Assembly (NCBI GenBank): GCA_035265325.1
Contig: DATFOS010000032.1
Location: forward strand, 1-21,202
Direction: 5' to 3'
DNA length: 21,202 nt
DNA from: DATCLS01 sp035265325
GTDB lineage: Bacteria; Actinomycetota; Acidimicrobiia; Acidimicrobiales; VFJN01
Part shown: positions 7,240 to 14,862 of the stretch, one piece after another
How positions within the stretch are numbered: position 1 is the stretch's first letter
Layout of the letters: the number at the start of each line of letters is the position of its first letter
Notes under the pieces: model-generated
Seen by the model: only the letters and a program-made list of their open reading frames with translations
The model's database searches: none
What the model was told of the DNA's origin: nothing
Position numbers and translations under genes: made by a program

Positions 7240-7269
7240 CCGGAGACCCGGACGGCCCGGCCGTCTGGC

Positions 7270-7791
7270 TCAGTCGAGGCGGCGGAGCTCGGTCCGGTAC
7301 TGCTTGGCCCGCTCGACGTAGGAGGCGGCCCCGAGGGCGATGTCGACCTCGGGGTTCACCGAGTCGGGCTTGATCCGGGCGGGTACGCCCATGGCCCGGG
7401 CCCGTTCGGGGACCTCGGTGCGGGGCGACACGACGGCGCCCGCCGCCACCATGGCGCCCTTCCGCACGACGGCCCGGTGCAGGACGATCGAGCCGGTCCC
7501 CACGAGGGCGCCGTCCTCGATCGTGCAGCCCTCCAGGTGGGCGAGATGCCCGACCACGCAGTCGTCGCCCACGATCGTCCCGATGAACGGCGTCGTGTGG
7601 AGCACGGCACCGTCCTGGATGGACGTGCGGGCGCCCACGACGATCGGCAGCCCGTCGCCCCGCAGGACGGCGCCGGGCCACACCGACGACTCCGGCCCGA
7701 GGCGGACGTCGCCGATCACGACGGCGTCGGGATGCACGTAGGCGGTCGGGTCGAGCTGCGGCTCACGGTCGCCCAGGGCATAGATCGCCAT
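7270..7791 (-). CDS. Gamma-carbonic-anhydrase-like hexapeptide-repeat protein
   Basis: This 173-aa left-handed beta-helix protein has imperfect hexapeptide repeats from about residue 14 to 130 and a C-terminal helix (about 150-173). It aligns with gamma-class carbonic anhydrase/YrdA proteins: RTSIQDGAVLH (55-65), VVGHLAHLEGCTIEDGALVG (79-98) and GMxx-type turns. Two of the three usual zinc histidines are present (His65 and His82). The third, normally the His of GHxxxxH, is Glu87, although His85 lies nearby. The protein may thus bind metal differently or lack CO2-hydration activity. ATG 7791 is chosen because TAGGGT ends 7 nt before it and the flavin reductase gene stops just upstream. A longer reading would run back into that gene. 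Confidence 0.85.
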   Translation of the reverse strand: MAIYALGDREPQLDPTAYVHPDAVVIGDVRLGPESSVWPGAVLRGDGLPIVVGARTSIQDGAVLHTTPFIGTIVGDDCVVGHLAHLEGCTIEDGALVGTGSIVLHRAVVRKGAMVAAGAVVSPRTEVPERARAMGVPARIKPDSVNPEVDIALGAASYVERAKQYRTELRRLD

Positions 7792-7798
7792 GCGACCG

Positions 7799-7804
7799 AC
7801 CCTA
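7799..7804 (-). promoter_or_regulatory. -10 hexamer TAGGGT of the carbonic-anhydrase-like gene
   Basis: TAGGGT on the minus strand is followed by 7 nt and the ATG at 7791. It lies in the 26-bp gap after the flavin reductase gene, so this gene need not depend on read-through. Confidence 0.45.
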
Positions 7805-7817
7805 GGGCCGGCGTGGC

Positions 7818-8312
7818 TCAGGGGGCGAAGCGCCCGAAACCGCCGCGGTAGAAGACGAGCGGGCCGCCGCGCTCGTCGCCGACCTCCATCTCGCGGACCC
7901 GGCCGACCACGATCCAGTGGTCGCCGGCCTCGTGGACCGTGTCGATGTCGCAGTCGAGCCACGCCAGGACGTCGTTGACGACCGGGGCGCCGCTGACCGG
8001 CGACGGGCGGTGCCCGAGCCCGGCGAACTTGTCGCCCTTGCCGGCGAACACCCGGCAGACGTCCTCCTGGTGGTCGCCCAGCACGTTGACCACGAAGTGG
8101 CCCGCGGCCTCGACCCGGGGGTAGCTCGACGACGTCTTGCCCGCGCAGAAGGCCACCAGCGGTGGCTCGAGCGACACCGAGAAGAACGACCCCACGGCCA
8201 GGCCCACGGGACCCTCCGGCGTCGTGGCGGTCACGACCGTCACGCCCGTCGGGAAGTGGCCCAGCACCTGCCGGAAGCGGGCGCTGTCGATCGAGGACGT
8301 GTCGGCGCTCAC
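7818..8312 (-). CDS. Flavin reductase-like domain protein
   Basis: This 164-aa protein of the flavin reductase/FMN-binding split-barrel family includes the small partners of two-component monooxygenases. Visible hallmarks are FRQVLGHFPTGVTVVTA (13-29), GLAVGSFFSVSLEPPLVAF (37-55), where members usually have NSFxSVSLxPPL, then GHFVVNVLGDHQ (71-82) and a C-terminal PLVFYRGGFGRF (151-162). It would reduce or bind FMN in the cytoplasm; no monooxygenase gene adjoins it, so its partner is unknown. I place the start at GTG 8312, which has TAGGGT 7 nt upstream. A GTG at 8321 would add three residues but overlaps that hexamer. Confidence 0.88.
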   Translation of the reverse strand: MSADTSSIDSARFRQVLGHFPTGVTVVTATTPEGPVGLAVGSFFSVSLEPPLVAFCAGKTSSSYPRVEAAGHFVVNVLGDHQEDVCRVFAGKGDKFAGLGHRPSPVSGAPVVNDVLAWLDCDIDTVHEAGDHWIVVGRVREMEVGDERGGPLVFYRGGFGRFAP

Positions 8313-8319
8313 GGCCAGC

Positions 8320-8325
8320 ACCCTA
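8320..8325 (-). promoter_or_regulatory. -10 hexamer TAGGGT of the flavin reductase gene
   Basis: TAGGGT on the minus strand is followed by 7 nt and the GTG at 8312. The hexamer is identical to the one before the carbonic-anhydrase-like gene, so the two neighbours may be co-expressed from twin promoters. Confidence 0.45.
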
Positions 8326-8411
8326 CGGCCGTACGGTCGGGAACGTCTCGACCTCGGAGCGGGCGCATCTCGGCAGACGGATCGCTGCTTCTCGGATGCG
8401 CGGACCGGAAT

Positions 8412-9275
8412 TCAGCCGCCGAGGCTGATCGTGAGGCCCTCGTAGGCGGCCAGGACCTCGTCCACCGACGGGCCGGGACCGGTGGCGTTCTGCTGCCGGG
8501 CGCCGGCCAGCAGGGCGTCGACCTGCTCGTCGGTGCGGGCGGGGTCGTGATGGAACATGACCAGGCGCTTGGCACCGGCCTCCTGCGCCACGAACAGGGC
8601 GTAGTCGACCGTGCAGTGGCCCCAGTAGTACTTCTCGGCGAACTCCTCGGGCGTGTACTGGGCGTCGTGGACCAGCACGTCGACGCCGTCGCACAGCTCG
8701 AGCACGTCGTCCGGCACCGTGTGGCTGCCGTCGTGGGGCATCTGGTGGTCGGACAGGTAGGCGACCGACGCCCCGCCCATCTCCACCCGGTAGCCGTTGT
8801 TCGTGCCCACGTGGGGCACGGTGCGGACCCGCACCTTGGCACCGTCGAGCTCGAGGTCCTCGTCGCCGGCGTCGAGGAACGACAGCTGCCCGTACAGCTG
8901 CTCGACCGTGACGGGGAAGAACGGCGGGCAGATGAAGGAGTGGAAGGCGTCGGCGACGGTCCCGGTGTCCTGCCGGGGGCCGTAGATGTCCAGCTGGGCG
9001 CCCTCCTTGAGGACGGGCGTGAAGAACGGCAGGCCCTGCACGTGGTCCCAGTGCAGGTGGGTGACCAGCGCCGAGCCCTTGAACGTGCCGTCGTTGGCCT
9101 GGGTCTCCCCGAAGAACCGCAGCCCCGTGCCGAGGTCGAGGATGATCGGCTCGTGGCCGGGCGACTCGAGTGCCACACACGAGGTGTTGCCGCCGTACCG
9201 GCGGTTCGACTCGCTGGGACAAGGAGTCGAGCCCCGTGTTCCGTAGAACGACACGTTCAGCAACGGTTCCCCCAT
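8412..9275 (-). CDS. Metallo-beta-lactamase-fold hydrolase
   Basis: This 287-aa protein begins with the strand and glycine turn FYGTRGSTPCPSESNRRYGG (10-29), typical of the RNase Z/PhnP-like branch of metallo-beta-lactamase hydrolases. The dinuclear metal motif is THLHWDH (72-78; His73, His75, Asp77, His78). Later metal-ligand candidates are VPHVG, YLSDHQMPHDG, LVHDAQY and a final MFHHDP. This branch hydrolyses phosphodiesters (cyclic nucleotides, phosphonate-derived cyclic phosphates) or related substrates; the substrate here cannot be assigned. I prefer ATG 9275 to the adjacent GTG 9278 because GGAGG lies 6 nt before the ATG. A TAACGT hexamer (9304-9299) is a possible -10, giving a short leader. 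It is divergent from an epoxide-hydrolase-like gene. Confidence 0.9.
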   Translation of the reverse strand: MGEPLLNVSFYGTRGSTPCPSESNRRYGGNTSCVALESPGHEPIILDLGTGLRFFGETQANDGTFKGSALVTHLHWDHVQGLPFFTPVLKEGAQLDIYGPRQDTGTVADAFHSFICPPFFPVTVEQLYGQLSFLDAGDEDLELDGAKVRVRTVPHVGTNNGYRVEMGGASVAYLSDHQMPHDGSHTVPDDVLELCDGVDVLVHDAQYTPEEFAEKYYWGHCTVDYALFVAQEAGAKRLVMFHHDPARTDEQVDALLAGARQQNATGPGPSVDEVLAAYEGLTISLGG

Positions 9276-9369
9276 CACCGCCCTCCGCGTTGAACCGGAC
9301 GTTACCCAAGTGTGAAGTCCGAAGGCGTGCCTGTGACCACAATCACCGGGCGGCGACGTGGGGGCGCGT

Positions 9370-9375
9370 TACGGT
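9370..9375 (+). promoter_or_regulatory. -10 hexamer TACGGT of the alpha/beta hydrolase gene
   Basis: TACGGT is followed by 6 nt and the ATG at 9382, predicting a leaderless transcript. This is the shortest spacing in the set. Confidence 0.45.
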
Positions 9376-9381
9376 CCGAAC

Positions 9382-10284
9382 ATGACGTCGCTCAGCGAGG
9401 GGACGGTCGAGGCGAACGGGCTGGCCTTCGGCTACCTGGCCGCCGGCGACGAGGACGCCCCGCTCGCACTCTGCCTCCACGGCTTTCCCGACACGGCCCG
9501 CACCTGGCGGCACCTGTTGCCCCGATTGGCCGAGGCCGGGTACCGGGCCGTGGCCCCCTGGCTGCGGGGCTACGCCCCCTCCGCCATCCCCGAGGCGCCG
9601 GAGTACCAGCCCGCCGTGATCGGGACCGACGCCCTCGCCTTGCACGAGGCCCTCGGCGACCCGACCGCCGGGCCCGGCGTGCTCGTCGGGCACGACTGGG
9701 GGGCGTTGGCCGCCTACGCCGCCGTCCACCACCCCAAGGCCAACTGGCGCCGGCTCGTGGCCATGGCCGTCCCGCCGGCGCCGGCCGTCGCCCAGGGGCT
9801 GTTCACCTACGACCAGCTGCGGCGGTCCTGGTACATGTTCTTCTTCCAGCACCCGCTGGCCGAGTTGGCCGTCGCCAACGACGACCTGGCCTTCCTCGAC
9901 CGGCTCTGGGCCGACTGGTCGCCCGGCTACGACGCCGCCCACGACCTCCCGGCGGTGAAGGACGCCCTGCGGGCGCCGCAGAACCTGGCCGCCGCCCTCG
10001 GCTACTACCGTGCGGCGCTGGGCGGCGTGGGCCTCTCGTCCGACCCGGCCGTGGCCGAGCTCCAGGGCGCGGCCGACACCTCGGGCCCGCCGCTGCCCAC
10101 CTTGTACCTGCACGGCGCCGACGACGCCTGCATGGGGGCGGACCTCGTGCCGGCGGCCGAACCGCACCTGCCGGACGACGGCCTGTCCGGCATCCGCATC
10201 GTGGACGGCGCCGGCCACTTCCTCCATCTGGAGAAGCCGGACGAGGTCAACGCCCTCGTCCTCGACTTCGTCGGCCCCGCCTAG
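9382..10284 (+). CDS. Alpha/beta hydrolase, epoxide-hydrolase-like
   Basis: This 300-aa alpha/beta-hydrolase has the oxyanion motif HGFP (33-36) and the nucleophile elbow GHDWG (103-107) with Asp105 rather than Ser. That means epoxide hydrolase or dehalogenase chemistry, not an esterase. A second acid candidate lies in LYLHGADDACMG, and the catalytic His279 is in GAGHFLHLEKP (276-286). Tyrosines in the cap (SWYMFFFQHP; LGYYRAAL) are placed as in epoxide hydrolases, where two cap Tyr open the ring. No signal peptide is present. The ATG at 9382 is favoured over an in-frame GTG at 9358 by the TACGGT hexamer 6 nt upstream. It converges on the toroid gene with a 68-bp gap. Confidence 0.88.
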   Translation: MTSLSEGTVEANGLAFGYLAAGDEDAPLALCLHGFPDTARTWRHLLPRLAEAGYRAVAPWLRGYAPSAIPEAPEYQPAVIGTDALALHEALGDPTAGPGVLVGHDWGALAAYAAVHHPKANWRRLVAMAVPPAPAVAQGLFTYDQLRRSWYMFFFQHPLAELAVANDDLAFLDRLWADWSPGYDAAHDLPAVKDALRAPQNLAAALGYYRAALGGVGLSSDPAVAELQGAADTSGPPLPTLYLHGADDACMGADLVPAAEPHLPDDGLSGIRIVDGAGHFLHLEKPDEVNALVLDFVGPA

Positions 10285-10352
10285 GGCCCGGGAGCGTCGC
10301 ACCGGCCTCGGCCCCGTCGCCGGTCCGCCCCCGGCCGTCCCGCCCTGCCCGG

Positions 10353-12188
10353 TCAGATGCTCAGGATGCCGTGGAGGATCAGGTCGACGGCGCCGACCAG
10401 GGCCACGATGGCGACCGCCGTCCGGGTGCCGTCGTCGGTGGGCCACCAGGCCGGGGCCCGCACCAGCGGCGCCAGCCCGGCGGCCGCGGCGCCGAGTGCG
10501 ACGGCGACCCCGCCCGGCGCCCCGAGGTCCGCCCCCACCGCGAGGACCATCAGGACGACAGCGGGCCGGCAGACCGCCAGCCCACCCAGCACGGCCACCA
10601 CCCACGCGGCCGGCAGGTCCTCCCCCACGACGGGCTCCGCCCGCCCGCCCGTCACGACCGGGCCTCCCCGGCCGACCGGGCGCCGGTGGAGGAGCGGCGC
10701 CGGGCGGCGGCCGGCGTCGATGCCCGCCGTCACGCCGACGACGATCCCGGCCGCCACCAGGGCCGTCGTGCCGCTCACGTCGGCGGCCCGGGCCAGCGGT
10801 CCCGCCGCGGCGGCGAGAGCCACCAGCAGGGCGGCCGCGACGCCGACCGCGCCCACGACCGCGCCGGCCGTCTGCCCGGCCCCGCCACGCCCGGCGGGGG
10901 CGAGGACCTGGCGGAGCCGCGGCGGGTTGGCGACCGCCACGGCCACGGCCACGAGCCACAGCAGCCGGCCGACCGGCGCCTCGCCGGTACCCGTGGACGT
11001 CACCGGCCCGCCTTCCGCCAGCGCCGGCAGGGCGGCGAGGAGCCCGGAGAGGGCGTGCTGCTGGTCGTCCATCTGCGTGACATCGAGCCGGAACCAGGCG
11101 CCGCGCACCAGGCCCGGCCGCGCCGAGCCGCCGGCCTCGGCGGCGGAGGCCTGGCGGTCCACCAGCATCCCGGCCACGCAGCGGAGGCGGTCGCCGATGG
11201 CGGTCCGCTCGTCACCCAGGCCGGGCTCGGCCTCGGACGCCCGCCACAGGCCGCCCAGCCCCTCCCCCAACGTGCCGACGGCGGCGCCGAGCCCTGGCAC
11301 GCCCCGCAGCACCCACCGGTTGAGGCCGGACCCGGTCCGCTGGGACTCCCACCGCACCTGGATCCCGAACGCGGCCGCCAGCTCGCGCACGTAGGCGCGG
11401 CCGTCCGCGTCGAGCGGCGCCGACGTCGCCGCCACGTCGAGCCCGTAGGCGGCCCAGTGGTCGGGGGTGGCGGGCCAGCGGTCCTCGGCGTCGTCGCGCT
11501 CGGTGGCCAGGTAGCGGCCGATGCGGTCGGCGGTTGGACGCCAGCCGCCGTCGGGGTCGACCCGGTCCAGCAGGCCGAGGGCGAAGTAGGCCTCGCCGGT
11601 GAAGAACACTGAGTGCTCCCCGGGCACGGGCGCCTCGGTGGCCGCATCCCAGCGGGCCAGCACGGCGCCGGACGGCTCGGTCATGGCGACGAGGAATCGG
11701 CCGAGCTCGACCATCTCGTCGTCCCAGCGGGCGTCGCCGGTCGCCTCGCGCCGGGTGGCCAACGCCGCCACCAGCAGGGCCGTCGCCCCGGTCGGCGCCC
11801 CGTCGCCGGCCCGGACCGCCGCCCAGTCGCCGCGCCGGACCAGCCGGCCGAGCGACCACTCGACCCCCGCGTCGGCGACGGCGAGGGCGTCCGGGAAGCC
11901 GGCGGCGTGGGCCTGGGCCAGCGACAGGGTCACGCCGCTGTGGCGGACGGCGTGGTCCCGCCGGTCGACCGTGTTCGTGGACCGGTCGTAGCGGTAGGCC
12001 CAGCGCCCGTCGGACGCCTGGTTTCGCCCGAACCAGGCGATGGCCTCCGTGGTGGCGGCCCGGGCCTCGTCCTCGGTCACCGCCGGGCAGCGCTCGGGCA
12101 GGACCACCGTCGCCCGGACGCCCGCCAGCACGCCCCCGACCGTCACGCCCCACAGCAGCACCACGGCGAGGGGACGGCGAAGCCTCAC
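10353..12188 (-). CDS. Membrane-anchored alpha/alpha-toroid protein, function unknown
   Basis: This 611-aa protein has three parts: an N-terminal membrane segment (about 6-27), a soluble region (about 40-395), and a C-terminal membrane domain (about 408-611) with five or six hydrophobic helices. The soluble part looks like an alpha/alpha toroid as found in six-hairpin glycosidases and related enzymes. It has repeated helix pairs, an AVRHSGVTLSLAQ stretch (80-92), FFTGEAYFALGLL (195-207) and PDHWAAYGLD (242-251), which resemble the RHaG, GEA.AL and DHW turns of that fold. I cannot assign a substrate. The toroid is probably extracytoplasmic. The GTG at 12188 has TAGGTT 8 nt upstream; a longer reading would overlap the divergent gene. 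The neighbour is a YPMF/HTTM pair 97 bp away. Confidence 0.75.
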   Translation of the reverse strand: MRLRRPLAVVLLWGVTVGGVLAGVRATVVLPERCPAVTEDEARAATTEAIAWFGRNQASDGRWAYRYDRSTNTVDRRDHAVRHSGVTLSLAQAHAAGFPDALAVADAGVEWSLGRLVRRGDWAAVRAGDGAPTGATALLVAALATRREATGDARWDDEMVELGRFLVAMTEPSGAVLARWDAATEAPVPGEHSVFFTGEAYFALGLLDRVDPDGGWRPTADRIGRYLATERDDAEDRWPATPDHWAAYGLDVAATSAPLDADGRAYVRELAAAFGIQVRWESQRTGSGLNRWVLRGVPGLGAAVGTLGEGLGGLWRASEAEPGLGDERTAIGDRLRCVAGMLVDRQASAAEAGGSARPGLVRGAWFRLDVTQMDDQQHALSGLLAALPALAEGGPVTSTGTGEAPVGRLLWLVAVAVAVANPPRLRQVLAPAGRGGAGQTAGAVVGAVGVAAALLVALAAAAGPLARAADVSGTTALVAAGIVVGVTAGIDAGRRPAPLLHRRPVGRGGPVVTGGRAEPVVGEDLPAAWVVAVLGGLAVCRPAVVLMVLAVGADLGAPGGVAVALGAAAAGLAPLVRAPAWWPTDDGTRTAVAIVALVGAVDLILHGILSI

Positions 12189-12196
12189 GCCGGGGC

Positions 12197-12202
12197 AACC
12201 TA
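12197..12202 (-). promoter_or_regulatory. -10 hexamer TAGGTT of the toroid gene
   Basis: TAGGTT on the minus strand is followed by 8 nt and the GTG at 12188. It shares a 97-bp divergent region with the TAGCCT hexamer of the opposite gene. Confidence 0.4.
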
Positions 12203-12271
12203 CGGCCCCATCACGGGCACGGGGCGCCGCCCGACCGGCGGCGTTGCCGCCGGTGGTCGCGGGAGCGGACG

Positions 12272-12277
12272 TAGCCT
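12272..12277 (+). promoter_or_regulatory. -10 hexamer TAGCCT of the YPMF/HTTM operon
   Basis: TAGCCT is followed by 8 nt and the GTG at 12286, predicting a leaderless two-gene transcript. Confidence 0.45.
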
Positions 12278-12285
12278 CGCCGAGC

Positions 12286-12792
12286 GTGGAGCGTGGCGAC
12301 CGGTGGCGAGCCCTGGTGGCGAGCACGGTCGTGGTCGTTGCGGTGGCGATCCCCGGGGTCCGGACGCTGGTCGACGACGACGCCCCGGACGGCTTCCCGC
12401 TCTCGACCTACCCGATGTTCAGCCGGGACCGGGGCCGGGTCGTCGAGCTGCCCACCGTCGTGGCCGTCCGGGGCGACGGCGCGGTCGAGCGCCTGTCGCC
12501 CGCCACCATCGCCGCCACGGACCAGGTCATGCAGGCCTCCGCCGCCGTCCACCGCGCCGTGGCCGACGGCCCGTCCGCCGCCAGCGCCCTCTGCCGAGAG
12601 GTCGCCGCCCGCCTCGCCCACCGGTCGCCGTCCGCCACCGAGGTGAGGCCCGGGACCGACCCGGCGCAGGTCGGCCCGGCGGCGGTCGCCTCGGTGCAGG
12701 TCGTGGTGGAACGTCACGACGCCATCACCTGGTCCGCCGGACGGCGGGAGCCGCTGGACCGGCGCACGGTCGCCACGTGCGAGGCGCCGTGA
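12286..12792 (+). CDS. Single-pass membrane protein with YPMF motif, HTTM partner
   Basis: This 168-aa protein has one N-terminal transmembrane segment (about 9-25) and a soluble, probably extracytoplasmic remainder. Shortly after the helix comes FPLSTYPMFS (37-46). From memory, a Pro-rich turn ending in YPMFS is common in small proteins encoded beside HTTM genes, so I treat it as the partner. The rest contains a predicted strand pair (VVELPTVVAVRGDG) and a helical stretch with one Cys (CREVAARLAHR); a second Cys is near the C-terminus. I do not recognise a catalytic motif. GTG 12286 is chosen from the TAGCCT hexamer 8 nt upstream. Its stop overlaps the start of the HTTM gene (GTGA). Confidence 0.7.
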   Translation: MERGDRWRALVASTVVVVAVAIPGVRTLVDDDAPDGFPLSTYPMFSRDRGRVVELPTVVAVRGDGAVERLSPATIAATDQVMQASAAVHRAVADGPSAASALCREVAARLAHRSPSATEVRPGTDPAQVGPAAVASVQVVVERHDAITWSAGRREPLDRRTVATCEAP

Positions 12793-13766
12793 GCCGCGTG
12801 GGCGCCGGCGGCGCGCCGGCCCTTCGGACGCCCGCGGCGCTCGGTATGTGGGCGCGGCCGTGGGCCTGGCTCACGGCGCCGGGGTCGCCGGTCCGCCTCG
12901 CGCTGCTGCGGGCCCTCGTCGGCGGCTACCTCACGGCCTGGTCGCTCGCCCGCCTCCCGGCGCATGTGGGCCACGCCGACCAGTCGCCGGTCCGCTGGCA
13001 GCCGGTCGGCGTCCTCGCCTGGGCCGGCACGCCGCTGCCCGACGCGGCCGTCGTGGCCCTCGCCGTCGCCACACCCGTCCTCGCCCTCCTCTTCACGCTC
13101 GGCTGGCGCTTCCCGCTCGTCGCCCCGTTCGCCGCCCTCGCCACCCTCGTTTTGGCCACGCTGGACAGCTCGTGGGGTCAGGTCTTCCACACGGAGAACC
13201 TGCTGGTCCTCCACGTCGGAATCCTGGCGATGGCCCCGGCGGCGGACGCGCTCGGCCTGCGGTCCGCCGCCCGCCCGACGGCCCGACCGCCCGTCGGCGA
13301 GCGGTACGGCTGGCCCGTCCGGCTCGCCGCCGTGGTCGTCGTCCTCGCCTACGTGCTCGCCGGCCTCGCCAAGCTGCGGGCGAGCGGGCTGGCGTGGGTC
13401 GACGGCGAGGTCCTGCGCAACCTCGTGGCCCACGACAACCTGCGCAAGGCGTTGCTCGGGGACGCGTACTCCCCGATCGGCACGCGGCTCGTCCGCCACG
13501 GCTGGCTCTTCGCCCCGATGGCCGTGGCCAGCCTCGCCGTCGAGCTCGGCGCCCCGCTCGCCCTGACGGGCGGCCGCCGGCGCACCGCATGGGTGGTCGG
13601 CGCCTGGCTCTTCCACGTCGGCGTGCTGGCGCTGATGGCGATCAGCTTCCCGTACCAGCTCACGGGCGTCGCCTTCGCCCCGTTCCTCCCCCTCGAACGC
13701 CTCGCCGCCCGTGTCGCCCGGCTGCTCCCCGGATCCCCGGCGGAGAGGCTCGTCCCGCCCACCTGA
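12789..13766 (+). CDS. HTTM domain membrane protein (vitamin-K-carboxylase-like)
   Basis: This 325-aa multi-pass membrane protein has about seven hydrophobic helices. Features of the HTTM family, the membrane domain shared with vitamin-K-dependent gamma-carboxylases, are a first helix with ALVGGYLTAWSLARL, the loop SSWGQVFHTENLLVLHVGIL, and AGLAKLRASGLAWVDGE before a long loop. It is close in size to stand-alone bacterial HTTM proteins and lacks the large lumenal domain of true carboxylases. Its reaction is unknown. The GTG at 12789 overlaps the upstream stop by 4 nt (GTGA), indicating translational coupling. An ATG at 12846 would drop 19 residues and is the alternative start. It forms an operon with the YPMF protein. 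Confidence 0.83.
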   Translation: MSRVGAGGAPALRTPAALGMWARPWAWLTAPGSPVRLALLRALVGGYLTAWSLARLPAHVGHADQSPVRWQPVGVLAWAGTPLPDAAVVALAVATPVLALLFTLGWRFPLVAPFAALATLVLATLDSSWGQVFHTENLLVLHVGILAMAPAADALGLRSAARPTARPPVGERYGWPVRLAAVVVVLAYVLAGLAKLRASGLAWVDGEVLRNLVAHDNLRKALLGDAYSPIGTRLVRHGWLFAPMAVASLAVELGAPLALTGGRRRTAWVVGAWLFHVGVLALMAISFPYQLTGVAFAPFLPLERLAARVARLLPGSPAERLVPPT

Positions 13767-13801
13767 GCGCACGGATCCGCCGGCCGGCGCCGCCCGCCCG
13801 T

Positions 13802-13815
13802 CCCCCGGCCGGGGG
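13802..13815. repeat. G/C palindrome downstream of the HTTM gene
   Basis: CCCCCGG followed by its reverse complement forms a perfect 14-bp palindrome 35 bp after the HTTM stop. A second, 12-bp one (CGCCGGCCGGCG) is at 13778-13789. They could be RNA hairpins ending the operon, but no T-tract is present. I recognise no other element in the 202 bp before the next gene. Confidence 0.25.
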
Positions 13816-13968
13816 GCGTCCCATGGTCCGGAACGCCGCGAGTGCCCCTTGGCGGGAGGGTCACCGGTGGGCAGACTGTGGGCGGTTGAGCCAACAGCCG
13901 CTCGTGCAGTGCCCCGGTGAGGACGAGTTCGACGGTCGTCGGGCTCCCGGGGCCGCCTTCGGGAGGTC

Positions 13969-14349
13969 GTGTTGTCGAACCCGCCCAACACGGGGCCGGA
14001 CTTCAATGCTCGTGTCGTGTTCGCGGACGGTGAACTGGTCGTCGTCCTGCGCGGGGAGGTCGACACGGAGGTGGTCGACCACGTCTGGGACTGCGTCGAG
14101 CGAGCCAGCGCTGGTGGGGCGCCCCTCGTCCTGGACTGCTCGCGGGTCACCTTCATGGGCTCCGCCGGGCTGCACCTGTTCTTCCGGGCGTACCGGGAGC
14201 TGGGGCGGCGGGGACGGGCCGTGGTGGTGCGGAACCCCACCGCGCAGGTGCGGCGCATGCTGGACGTGGGCGGGTTGCACGACATCCTCACCGTGGAGGT
14301 GGACGGTGCACGGGTAGGTGCGACGGGCGCGGCGGGCCGACATCGGTGA
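13969..14349 (+). CDS. STAS domain anti-sigma factor antagonist, first copy
   Basis: This 126-aa single-domain STAS protein is of the SpoIIAA/RsbV type. Such proteins bind an anti-sigma kinase and free a sigma factor unless phosphorylated on a Ser. The core runs from VVVLRGEVD (24-32) through LVLDCSRVTFMGSAGLHLFF (53-72) to a C-terminal helix. Ser65 occupies the phospho-Ser position (Ser58 of B. subtilis SpoIIAA). The preceding Asp, conserved in SpoIIAA, is Gly64. A GGGAGG (13961-13966) is 5 nt before an in-frame TTG at 13972 and only 2 nt before the GTG at 13969, so the start may be TTG. It is followed by a paralogue. No anti-sigma kinase or sigma gene is in the window. Confidence 0.87.
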   Translation: MLSNPPNTGPDFNARVVFADGELVVVLRGEVDTEVVDHVWDCVERASAGGAPLVLDCSRVTFMGSAGLHLFFRAYRELGRRGRAVVVRNPTAQVRRMLDVGGLHDILTVEVDGARVGATGAAGRHR

Positions 14350-14473
14350 CGGCGTGGCGGCCCGATGGTGGACGAGACGTTGCGCGCGTGGCCGCCGCTC
14401 GGCATGCTTGACGCCGGTTGCGACCTTCAGCCGTTGCGTCTGCCGTGCGTCCGTGCGCCGGCACCGAGCGACC

Positions 14474-14478
14474 GGAGG
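14474..14478 (+). promoter_or_regulatory. Shine-Dalgarno GGAGG deciding the second STAS start
   Basis: GGAGG lies 8 nt before the GTG at 14487. An upstream in-frame TTG at 14418 has no such site, so this fixes the start of the second STAS gene. Confidence 0.6.
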
Positions 14479-14486
14479 CGTGGCGA

Positions 14487-14843
14487 GTGGAGTCTTTCGC
14501 TGATCAACCGTGGTTCGAGGTGGGGCTCGAGCGGAGCGACGGCCAGTGCGTCGTGGTGTTTCGCGGCGAGCTGGACCTGAACGCCATCGACCCCCTGTGG
14601 CACTGCATCGAGCAGGTTCGCACGAGCGGCCGACCGGTCATCCTCGACCTCTCGGGGACGACGTTCATGGACTCCGCCGGCGTCAACCTGCTGCTCAGGG
14701 CCTATGCCTCGCACGGACGTGTCGTCGAGGCCGTCACGCTCCGGTGCCCCAGCGACGCGGTGCGGCAGACGCTGGAACTCACCGGCATCGACGGCGTCTT
14801 CCGGATCGACGACGGCGCACGCCGGCACCCCGCCGAGGCCTGA
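14487..14843 (+). CDS. STAS domain anti-sigma factor antagonist, second copy
   Basis: This 118-aa STAS protein is paralogous to the one 137 bp upstream. The core is CVVVFRGELDLNAID (21-35), VILDLSGTTFMDSAGVNLLL (51-70) and a final helix. Here the complete FMDSAG motif is kept, with Asp62 and the phospho-acceptor Ser63. The N-terminal FADQPWFEV is short. It starts at a GTG with a good Shine-Dalgarno. The two copies may answer different kinases, or one may buffer the other; this is inference. It converges on the GAF-ANTAR gene with a 19-bp gap. The upstream 137 bp contain no gene I can support. Confidence 0.87.
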   Translation: MESFADQPWFEVGLERSDGQCVVVFRGELDLNAIDPLWHCIEQVRTSGRPVILDLSGTTFMDSAGVNLLLRAYASHGRVVEAVTLRCPSDAVRQTLELTGIDGVFRIDDGARRHPAEA

Positions 14844-14862
14844 CGGCGGCGGCGCGCCCGGT

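Noticed and set aside
7120..7269. A small gene in the convergent gap
   Set aside because: No frame there has a start signal or recognisable product; the palindrome is the only structure.
9312..11612. Open frame of 766 codons on the plus strand across the hydrolase and toroid genes
   Set aside because: It spans two convergent genes and has no recognisable domain; the hydrolase catalytic motifs lie in another frame.
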